Origin: CAZNPH01 sp964574985
Lineage (GTDB): Bacteria > Bacteroidota > Bacteroidia > Bacteroidales > SM23-62
Length of the DNA stretch: 64,000 bases
Direction of reading: 5' to 3'
NCBI GenBank assembly: GCA_964574985.1
Contig: CAZNPH010000002.1
Coordinates: forward strand, 186,001 to 250,000
Shown piece by piece: positions 35,719-44,600 of the stretch (positions are counted from its first letter, which is position 1; each line of letters begins with the position of its first letter). The notes under the pieces are model-generated. The model was given only the letters and a program-made list of their open reading frames with translations. It was not told where the DNA came from and made no database searches. A program made the translations under genes and the position numbers.

Positions 35719-38700
35719 TCAGTTTCCGGCCATGATGACAAAAGCTCCAAACAACCCGTAATCCAGCAGGTCATATTCATTGCCCGGAGGCTGGGATCCC
35801 GGTGCATCGTTGAAGCTCCATGGAGTGACGAATCCCCTGCGGGTAACAAAGTGATGGGGGCCCAGTGTATTTTTCAGGCTTCCGTATACGGTGACCACGA
35901 TCTCGTTTTCCCCCGGATGTATGTATTCAGAAATATCCAGTTCATAGGGTTTCCAGCCGATGATCCCGGACTGCTTGCCGTTCACTTTGACGGAAGCGAC
36001 TGTGCCTGACCATTCGTTCAGTTGCAGCTTGAAGTATCTGTAATCCTCATCCAGACGGATGGTTTTTGAGTAGGATACGGTGGATGGATAGAAGGGCATC
36101 ATCTGGTCCTTCCAGGAACCTGTCTGCAGGGCCGGGGCAGCGGTCATAAGGAACCCCCGGCCGGCCGGTTCCAGTCCGAAATCCCCGGTTATGAAAATCT
36201 TTTCCAGCTCGGCGAGCACATGCATGGGATCTGCAATGAGGGTGACCGTGTTGGTGCCCTGTTGGAATTGTTCCTCAATGTCATATACGTTCATGGACTG
36301 GTCCAGCCACCATTCCCCTTCAACGGGGTCAACCGTCCGGCCGTTCACCAGCACATCATACAAATGGCCGTATTCCACCACCAGCAGGAGTCCCTTTGGT
36401 TGAACATCCGGTGCGGCCCTGAAGGAAAAAACCGCCTCAAACCCCGTACCCGGATCAAAAACATTTGTATCCAGCAATTCCGACCGGAACTGGATACCCA
36501 GGTTCCAGGGATTGCGGTCGATGTGGTAAGGTTCGAATCCGTGTTCCCTGTATATGAGATCGGCCGCATCGATGTAATACATTTCACCGTAATCCTTGTC
36601 CTTGATCTTCAGGTCACAGTAATCGAGCGCCAGCACGTTCGGCTCCAGTCTTTTTATTTCCAGGGGATCCCCGGATCCAAGGGTTGCCGTGTATTCCCGG
36701 ACCGGGTATTCCCCGGCTGCGTATTTCTTTTCCGATACGAAAAACAGTTTGCTTTCCCCGGGGACCAGCCGGCAATTGGCGTGTACCCTGCCGTTTCCCC
36801 TTGCAGAGGGGTATTGGTAATATTCCCCGTTGACCGCATCGATGATAAGTATCTGTTTGCCAGGCAATGAAAATGAGAATTTTGCCGTTTCGCTGTCGCT
36901 GAAATTTTCCCAGAAGATCAGTTGTCCGTCGATAAGTATCCTGCGCTGATGATACAGTTTGTCATCCCGGCCGTTCATGAGGGTAAAGTTCAACGGATCA
37001 CTTGCAAGCATGGAATACAATCCTTCGTCTTCCGTCCGGTGGAAGATCTCCCAGTTGGCTTTATTGCCCTGAACAAGCTGGCGTATCCTGACAGTCTCTT
37101 CACCGTCCAGGAATACGGGTGGATCAAAAAAGGAGATCACCTGACCACCGTTTCCCAGGTATTCTTTGAGCAGTCTGAATGTGGGTCTGTCCAGGTTTTC
37201 GGTATGGGGCCCGAGTATAACCATATCATAGGCCCTTTCCCCGATCACGAATGCATTGCCCTCCACCTTGCCGTGGTCCCGGATCACCAGCTCGCTGCCC
37301 AGGTCGTATTCGATCTGTTCGCTTTCCAGGGTTTCCAGGAATTCCTTGAATACCTGTCCGTGCCGGACATTTTTATTTTCACCGCCGGTATGTCCGGGCC
37401 CCTGCCCCGGTGTGAAGTACATCCAGGTGGTGGTGGTGGGTTCGATGACCAGGATGTGGTTGATGTGTTCTCCCGAAGACAGGAGCATGGACAAACGCCC
37501 GAAATAACCGGCCAGGACATGGTAGTGCGGCCACCAGGGATCGTGGTATGAAAAGGATGGCGGCCATTCCCTTTTTCTGGCCCCTTTCAGGGTCATGTAG
37601 GAATGGTGCTGGTTCATGAAATTGACCCCCATGACATATTCCCAGTCCCCCAGCTTTTTCATGGACTCAAAATCAAGGCTCCAGCCGGAAGCGGCATAGG
37701 TTTCAGAAAAGGTTCTCCGGCGGTTGAACTGGTCGGCCACGCTCAGCAGCTCGCGACCGGCCATCACGTTGCCGAACTGGTCGGGATGGTCCTGCGGATT
37801 GTTGAAAAGCATGTCAATGCCCGGCATCTGATGATAGGAAAACAGGACCATATTGTCTCCGGCGTGGGTTGGATTGGGCCATGCATGTTCCCAGTAGTGG
37901 CCGGTCCATTTCAGGTTGTGCTTTTCGGTGTATTCATACCAGGGTTTGCTCCAGTTTTCAACGAACAGGTCGATCAGCAAGGCATAATAATCATGCCGCA
38001 CTTTCCGGTAATTGCCCACATTTTCGAACAGGGAAGGAAGATGTTCCCTGAGGGAATATCCCCATCTTTCGCTGAATTCTTCGAACAACGCAGGAGTCCA
38101 CCGGATGTCCCGTGAAGAGGGAGGACGTATGTTGGGTTCGTCGGTGAAAATGCCGGGAACCCTTTTTCCGAATTCATCCCCGAAGATCCGCTCATAACCT
38201 TCCATGGTGATGGAAATGAATGTATCGGTCACCCCGGGGATCATCAGGTCGGGATAGGGGAATCCGGCCCAGCCTCCCCTTTCTCCCTCGTAGGTCTTGA
38301 TAAACAGGTAATATTCGCCGGTCCTTCCGGCCGCCCCGGCCAGGTTATCCGTAATGTCAGTAAATGTGTCCCCGGACTTTTTCAGGGCCACCACGATTTC
38401 TTTCCGGACATCATCTTCCCCGATGCGGCCGGTTTTAATCATCCGCAGTCCCTGTCCCTGGTTGTATGACCGGGGCATCCGGTCCTGGACATGCCCTCCG
38501 GCAAAACCGCTGGGATAGGAATATTCGTCATACATCCAAACGTACATGCCATATTCCCCTGCCTTTCCCAGGGCATATTCGCACAATTCGAACCATTCAT
38601 CCGACAGGTACCCGGTGATGAGTCCGGGCCGCGGATTGATGAACACCCCGCCGATCCCCTGTTCATGGAACTTTTTGAGCTGGAAGTCGATATTTTCCCG

Positions 38701-38910
38701 TGTGACCCGGTCGTTCCATGCCCAAAGGGGCACGGTAAGGAACCGCTTGGGCGGGTTTTTCAGCCATTCGGCGATATCCGGAAAACTGTTTGGGTAGCCC
38801 GATTCCCCGGTGAATTCTGACGGTTCTTCCCTGCACGAAGCGAAAATGAAAAGGAAAATCAATCCGGCCGGCAGGATGGTTCTGAAGGATTTGAAAATGT
38901 TTGATCTCAT
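35719..38910 (-). CDS. GH106-like glycoside hydrolase, lipoprotein
   Basis: The 1063-residue protein has a lipoprotein signal (Cys26 after LFIFAS). The catalytic region resembles alpha-L-rhamnosidase-type GH106 proteins: FLTVPLWAWNDRVTRENIDFQLKKFHEQGIGGVFINPRPGL and MYVWMYDEYSYPSGFAGG near the N terminus, GKRVPGIFTDEPN about residue 250, and GHYWEHAWPNP. The C-terminal 250 residues form beta-sandwich/jelly-roll domains typical of sugar-binding modules (VKVNGKQSGIIGWKPYELDISEYI). It sits 29 bases after the GH36-like gene, in one operon. Release of rhamnose or a related sugar is inferred; catalytic Glu residues could not be assigned. Confidence 0.75.
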   Translation of the reverse strand: MRSNIFKSFRTILPAGLIFLFIFASCREEPSEFTGESGYPNSFPDIAEWLKNPPKRFLTVPLWAWNDRVTRENIDFQLKKFHEQGIGGVFINPRPGLITGYLSDEWFELCEYALGKAGEYGMYVWMYDEYSYPSGFAGGHVQDRMPRSYNQGQGLRMIKTGRIGEDDVRKEIVVALKKSGDTFTDITDNLAGAAGRTGEYYLFIKTYEGERGGWAGFPYPDLMIPGVTDTFISITMEGYERIFGDEFGKRVPGIFTDEPNIRPPSSRDIRWTPALFEEFSERWGYSLREHLPSLFENVGNYRKVRHDYYALLIDLFVENWSKPWYEYTEKHNLKWTGHYWEHAWPNPTHAGDNMVLFSYHQMPGIDMLFNNPQDHPDQFGNVMAGRELLSVADQFNRRRTFSETYAASGWSLDFESMKKLGDWEYVMGVNFMNQHHSYMTLKGARKREWPPSFSYHDPWWPHYHVLAGYFGRLSMLLSSGEHINHILVIEPTTTTWMYFTPGQGPGHTGGENKNVRHGQVFKEFLETLESEQIEYDLGSELVIRDHGKVEGNAFVIGERAYDMVILGPHTENLDRPTFRLLKEYLGNGGQVISFFDPPVFLDGEETVRIRQLVQGNKANWEIFHRTEDEGLYSMLASDPLNFTLMNGRDDKLYHQRRILIDGQLIFWENFSDSETAKFSFSLPGKQILIIDAVNGEYYQYPSARGNGRVHANCRLVPGESKLFFVSEKKYAAGEYPVREYTATLGSGDPLEIKRLEPNVLALDYCDLKIKDKDYGEMYYIDAADLIYREHGFEPYHIDRNPWNLGIQFRSELLDTNVFDPGTGFEAVFSFRAAPDVQPKGLLLVVEYGHLYDVLVNGRTVDPVEGEWWLDQSMNVYDIEEQFQQGTNTVTLIADPMHVLAELEKIFITGDFGLEPAGRGFLMTAAPALQTGSWKDQMMPFYPSTVSYSKTIRLDEDYRYFKLQLNEWSGTVASVKVNGKQSGIIGWKPYELDISEYIHPGENEIVVTVYGSLKNTLGPHHFVTRRGFVTPWSFNDAPGSQPPGNEYDLLDYGLFGAFVIMAGN

Positions 38911-38939
38911 AATCTTAACAGACTTTTTATGCGGTTTTA

Positions 38940-41015
38940 CTATTTCTGTATTTCAATCCGTTTTTTACCGGGTTTTTCTTCAATATCCCCAATAAACAGG
39001 CCGTTCCCCGCATCCCGGAAACGGATCCCTTCTGCCCGGGGCTCCCGGTCGCTGTATACGGCGAAAGGACCGGATTCCTGCAATTCGATCACCAGCTTGC
39101 CGGCAGTGCATTCGATGATCTGCAGGGTGGCCGGGGAGAGATATTTTTTGATGAGTCCGACCGGCGCCCAGCCCCTGCGCACAGGGATCAGATGCACCAG
39201 TTTGTCGGAGAAGCCGGTCAGTTCAAACGGATATCCGTCTTCCAGCATGCGGGCCTCCTGCAGTTCCCAATCGTAGGCGATCAAACCTTCTGCGGGGATA
39301 TCCCAGGGGCCCGGGTAGGGCTGGATCATTCCGGGGGCACAGGTGTAATCCTCGGGAAGTATCTTTCCCTTTATGGTCACCGGTTCTTCCGAATCATAGA
39401 AATTATAGGCCACCACCGCAGCAGTCCGGTTGGCCAGGGGGGCGACCACCAGGTAAGGCTTTTTGTTTTTCATGGGATCGAGGAACACCGAACGCAGGAC
39501 AGGAAAAGCGGGAGCAATCGGGCGGACCAGCCTGCCATCGGTATAACAAAGGGGCCATATGGAAGAAGGGACGAAATTCTCCGGGGCATCGGAGAGATAC
39601 ACGGGGGCCGCAGACATGGCCTTGGATACGGCCAGCAACCGTCCCGAAACCGGATCATTGGAGTGGAACATATCGTGATCGCCCCAGACGGTTTGCCCCA
39701 GCCAGAGGGTATTGCTGTAAGACTGCCAGGTGTGCAGGCGGGCCCTGGGGAAATCCCCTACTTTATAATCAATGCTGGCCCGGGCCACTGAACTGTAACG
39801 GGTATTGAAAATACAGGCCACGTTCTGATACATACAATTGATGAGTCCGTCCAGCATCTCATTCACCTTTTCTTCCATAACCCGTGAATTTGTAACCGAA
39901 GCTTCCACGGCATTTTCAGTGTTTTCATAAACCCTGAGGTTGACCGACTGGGCATCGATCTTGGCGAAATCGAATCCGTGATCGCGTATCGATCCGATCA
40001 TGGCCCCGTAGAATTTTTCCGCACATTCGCGTCCGGGTTCGATGAAATAGAAAGGCTCATCGGATACCGTGTTGCGGGGGAATTCCCTGAAACATTCCTG
40101 CAGCTCTTCACCGAAAACATTTTGCCTGGATATCCCCCGCCAGTCCGCATTGAAGCTGTGCCACAGCCCCATCCATCTTACATGATCCTTGTTTTTTCTG
40201 GAAATGAGCGGCTGCCAGCCATTGGGGAACTTCACCGTATCCGGCGCGAAGCTCCGGATCTTGTTGTCTGACCACCGGTCGCCCGGATCGCGGTACTGGT
40301 GCCCGTCGTCAATCAGCATGTAACGGACGGGGATCCCCGATTTTACAATGTTGTCATGGGCGCTGACCAGGACCTGCTCATTGATGTCCATCCTGTATTC
40401 CTCCCAGCTGCACCATCCCAGGTATCTGAAAAGCCCGGGATATTCCTTGTTTTCCCTCATTATTGCAGACCCCTCCAGCAGGGGATGTTCAAGTGCGGTT
40501 TTCCATGATCGGTAGCAGGCATCGTAGAGGTTACCGGATACACACCAGGCATACAGTGGAAAATCACCGGAGATCCCTTCGGTTCCCAGGTTCCCGAAAT
40601 TCAGGATCAGTTTTCCCTCCCCGTTCACATCCATCCAGCTGATGGTCTTTTCTCCCGCCACAGGGAGAAAAGACAGGTAATTCCCGTTTTGCAGTTCCAG
40701 GCAGATAAAGACGCCTCCCACATCCAGTTCCCTGAGGTCTTTGAAGGGATAAGGCAGGATCCGGTTCGCGCCCAGGGGCCAGGGAAGCACTTTTTCCTGC
40801 GTGTAATAGCAGCCCTGCACGAATTCAGGCAACAGGATCTCAAAACGGCTGATGATCCCGCTGGTGTCGGGCATGCCGGTGAAGTTTTCCAGTACCTGCA
40901 TGCCTGAACTTTCTGTGCCGGGAAGTTCGAAATGATCCGGGACGGTGCTTTCATTGCAGCTTAAAAACAATGCCGTCAGCAGGCAAAGGGAAAGAAGAAG
41001 GAAGGATCGTAGCAT
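38940..41015 (-). CDS. GH36-like (raffinose-synthase/alpha-galactosidase type) lipoprotein
   Basis: The 691-residue protein has a lipoprotein signal (LLTALFLSC, Cys20). The (beta/alpha)8 core shows RYLGWCSWEEYR, RYMLIDDGHQY, FDFAKIDAQS (likely nucleophile Asp) and VWGDHDMFHSNDP (likely acid/base Asp), the order seen in Sip1/raffinose-synthase-like GH36 members. An N-terminal beta domain (about 30-190) and a C-terminal Greek-key domain (about 560-691) complete it. Alpha-galactosidase activity on oligosaccharides is likely but not proven. It is the first gene of the two-gene operon reading away from the sulfatase fusion. Confidence 0.78.
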   Translation of the reverse strand: MLRSFLLLSLCLLTALFLSCNESTVPDHFELPGTESSGMQVLENFTGMPDTSGIISRFEILLPEFVQGCYYTQEKVLPWPLGANRILPYPFKDLRELDVGGVFICLELQNGNYLSFLPVAGEKTISWMDVNGEGKLILNFGNLGTEGISGDFPLYAWCVSGNLYDACYRSWKTALEHPLLEGSAIMRENKEYPGLFRYLGWCSWEEYRMDINEQVLVSAHDNIVKSGIPVRYMLIDDGHQYRDPGDRWSDNKIRSFAPDTVKFPNGWQPLISRKNKDHVRWMGLWHSFNADWRGISRQNVFGEELQECFREFPRNTVSDEPFYFIEPGRECAEKFYGAMIGSIRDHGFDFAKIDAQSVNLRVYENTENAVEASVTNSRVMEEKVNEMLDGLINCMYQNVACIFNTRYSSVARASIDYKVGDFPRARLHTWQSYSNTLWLGQTVWGDHDMFHSNDPVSGRLLAVSKAMSAAPVYLSDAPENFVPSSIWPLCYTDGRLVRPIAPAFPVLRSVFLDPMKNKKPYLVVAPLANRTAAVVAYNFYDSEEPVTIKGKILPEDYTCAPGMIQPYPGPWDIPAEGLIAYDWELQEARMLEDGYPFELTGFSDKLVHLIPVRRGWAPVGLIKKYLSPATLQIIECTAGKLVIELQESGPFAVYSDREPRAEGIRFRDAGNGLFIGDIEEKPGKKRIEIQK

Positions 41016-41419
41016 GTTTTTGATCTTTGAAATAAGAATGGATCATGATTCAATTGAACAGTGCACCAAATTACAAAATATTTAAGGAGCCGGTTTATCC
41101 TGTAACAATATTTTGTCTGTTTTCATCCTTAAAAACCCGAAAATACCTAACGTTTATAGACAGACGAAACTTTCTGCAGAATTCACTGCCTTTTTCAGCT
41201 TTCGCCATGGGAGCAGGTACAAAAGGTTGTGCATTTCACTGGCGGATCAGGAAAAAGCCATGCTGAATGTTCTCGATTACGGCCCCCACAACATTAAACA
41301 ACCTGCCCATAACGCTGTCTATAAAATTGTATCCGGTGATTAGTTAATTTTAGTTTAGAATGAATTCAAATTAAATATTGTTTCTTTTTTTTTAAAATAC
41401 TAATTTGTAATTACATTTC
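41016..41419. other. Intergenic stretch with possible relic of an exported enzyme
   Basis: This 404-base stretch lies between divergent operons. Plus-strand bases about 41157-41220 can be read as DRRNFLQNSLPFSAFAMGAG, like a Tat signal, and in another frame further on as MLNVLDYG, a string seen at the start of pectate-lyase/GH28-type proteins. Both parts are short, in different frames and lack flanking homology, so a decayed gene is possible but weakly supported. Promoters of the divergent operons should lie here or nearby; none is convincing. Confidence 0.3.
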
Positions 41420-41539
41420 ATGTATGCACAGCAAGCCGTTACAGGTACTGTGACCGATGCAGAGGATGGAAGTCCGCTCAGAAATACTTTATCCGGGTGT
41501 GTCCCGCTGTTCCATGTGTTAATTCACGGATATACCTGA
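41420..41539 (+). pseudogene. Relic of a SusC-type TonB-dependent receptor N terminus
   Basis: ATG 41420 begins MYAQQAVTGTVTDAEDGSPL, which is the typical start of the carboxypeptidase-D-like domain directly after the signal peptide of SusC receptors. The frame then loses the pattern and stops after 39 codons (41537-41539). The remainder of the receptor and any SusD are absent from the window. It sits directly upstream of the sulfatase fusion gene, where an intact polysaccharide locus would hold susCD. Confidence 0.65.
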
Positions 41540-41659
41540 AAAAACAAACCGGAACCAGGTGCGAGAAAAGGAGCTTTTTCTGCATTCTAAGATCGTTCAG
41601 GCACTGGATTTTTTTATCTTCGCTATGAAACCGAAAAGCCATGACACAAATAAATCCAT
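41540..41659. other. Leader region of the sulfatase fusion gene
   Basis: No gene is seen. TATCTTCG near 41619 is one base off the -7 consensus TAnnTTTG and lies about 35 bases before the start codon; no -33 TTTG is present at the usual distance. Confidence 0.3.
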
Positions 41660-44600
41660 ATGATCAAAACCAGAACCATTAAGCGATATCTGACTTTCGG
41701 CGTTTTATCACTGACGGCCACTGCAGGCGTATGTGCAAATGATCTGCCCAACATTATACTCATCCTTGCCGATGATCTGGGATACGGAGACCTGTCCTGT
41801 TACGGGGCAACCAAAGTGGATGCCAAAAATATCGACCGGCTGGCCCGTGAAGGGATCCGGTTCACCGATGCCCACACCCCTTCGGCGGTGTGCTCGCCCA
41901 CCCGGTACGGACTCCTGACCGGGAGGTATCCCTGGCGGTACCCCAAACTGAAAACTGGTGTGCTTCACCACCGGGACACACTTTCCATCGGCGTGAACCA
42001 GCCCACCATCGCTTCCCTGCTGAAAACAAGGGGGTATGCCACCGCTGCGGTTGGCAAATGGCACCTGGGATGGGGCAGCGGATCCAATCCGGCGGATTGG
42101 AACAAGGAACTGAAACCCGGCCCCCTGGAAGTGGGTTTCGATTATTTTTTCGGCATACCCACGGTCAACTCGGAAGAACCCGAAGTGTTCGTTGAAAACC
42201 GGCGAGTGGCGGGATTGAAAGAAGATGATCCCATCATTGGAATCCGGGGCTACCGGATGATCGGAGGCGAGTCGGCACGCTACCGGCACGGGCACATCGA
42301 TGGGCGGCATACCGAAAAAGCACTGGAATGGCTGGAAAAGAACAAGAAAGGACCTTTCTTTTTGTACTTCGCTACCTGTGCGGTTCATACCCCGGTCATA
42401 CCCCATCCCCGTTTCCATCAATCCAGCCAGGCAGGGGAATATGGTGATTTCATCCAGGAAAACGACTGGCGGGTGGGCCAGATCCTTGACTGGCTGGACC
42501 GGTCAGGCCTGGCTGAAAATACACTGGTGATCTATACCAGTGACAACGGGGGTGCAGACATCATCAAATCATCGGGCCATCCCTTCTACCGGAAAGATCC
42601 GGAAGTGACCACTTCATACCATTACGGGCATTATCCCAATGGAAAAGTGCTGAGAGGGCAGAAATCCGATATCTGGGAAGGAGGGCACAGGGTGCCCATG
42701 ATCGTACGGTGGCCGGCACAGGTTGAGGCCGGCAGGGTGGCAGACGGGTTGACCGGACTCACCGATGTTTTTGCCACGCTGGCGGATATTTTGGACATAC
42801 CCCTGCCTGAAAATGCCGCTCCGGACAGCAAGAGCTTTGCACCCGTCATTACGGGCGACGAAGATAAGCCGGCAAGAACCCGTCTGATCATGGCAAGTAT
42901 GGACGGTACGCTGGCCATCCGGGAAGATCACTGGAAATATATTGACGGTCAGGGATCGGGGGGCATTACCTCGGGAAAAGGAAGGTGGAACCCGGATCTG
43001 CCTTTTGATGAGAATGAACCTCCCGGCCAGTTGTTCGACCTCAATGCGGATCCCGGGGAACATTACAACCTGTATGAACAATATCCGGAACGGGTGGGGA
43101 GAATGAAATCAAGACTCCGTGAAATGGAAGGAGAAGCCCGTTCCGGGGAAAGTACTGACGGAGGCCCTTACCAGGCCACCGGGATTAAGATCTGCGAAGT
43201 TGATGATCAAGGGGCCATTATATGGACGAGACTGACTGAAAATAAAAAGCGCCTGGGTGATGATCATCCGCTCCCGGTTGTTGCCTATTATGACCGCCGG
43301 ACCGGTATGCAGGCAAACAATTACAGCAAGCATGAAGATTCGGTAGTGGTCTGCTTTCCGGAAGATTCCGGCATTGAGACCATTGAAGGGGCGGTACCGG
43401 GAACCGGCGGGATGGTGAATGTTGCCTGCAGGAAAAAAGGAGGTGAAGAATGGAAAGAGACCGGCTGGCTGAGTGTGGATCCCGAACGGGACTTTACCCG
43501 GCAGGTCAGGCTGGACGGATTAAAGCCGGGAACCCATTACGAGATAAAGGTGTTCTCCAGGAAAAACACCGGTTCGGGTATGGGCGAGGTGGTCGAAGGG
43601 CAATTCAAAACGGCACCGGCAGCCGGGGTGGCTTCCGGTGTGTCATTTGCCGTAAGCACGGGACAGTATTATCCGCGTAAGGATACGCTGACCGGATTCC
43701 GGATCTATCCGGAAATACTCGAACTGGATCCGGATTTTTTCGTGCACACCGGGGATATCGTTTATTACGATGTTCTGGGTAAATCGGTGCCGCTGGCAAG
43801 ATGGCACTGGGCGCGCATGTACAGTCAGCCGACCCATGTGGAATTTCACAGGAACATGGCCAGCTATTTCATAAAGGACGACCACGATACATGGATGGAC
43901 GATTGTTGGCCCGATCAGAATAGCACTTTTATGGGTGATCTTACATTTGAACAGGGCCAAAAGATCTTCCTGGAGCAGGTAGGAATGGGCCGTCTTACTT
44001 ACCGTACGGTACGCTGGGGAAAGGATCTGCAGATATGGATGGTGGAAGGGCGTGATTACAGAAGCCCCAATTCCATGCCGGACGGTCCCGGGAAAACAAT
44101 CTGGGGCAAGGAACAAATGGAATGGTTCAGAAGGACCGTTGCTGCCTCTGATGCAACCTTCAGGATCCTGATCAGTCCGACCCCGGTGGTGGGCCCTGAC
44201 CGGAAAGGCAAAAATGACAACCATTCAAATTCAGGATTTACATATGAGGGCGATAAGATCAGGGATTTTATATCCGGACAAAAGAATATGTTTGTGGTAT
44301 GCGGTGACCGGCACTGGCAATATGTTTCTGTGGATGACCGGACAGGCATCAGGGAATATTCATGCGGCCCGGCGAGCGATATTCACGCCGGGGGCTGGTC
44401 CAATGACCAAGTAATGCCCGAACACCGGTACCTGAATGTTACCGGGGGGTTTTTACTGGTTGAGGTTGACCGTGAGGACGGCCGGCCCTGTATATCTTTC
44501 AGGCATTACGGTGTCGACGGAAAGCTTTTGCATGAAGACAAACTGACTGCCGGGTGCATCCGCAGGGAATCTGCCGGAGATGAACTGAGAAAGAAGGTGA

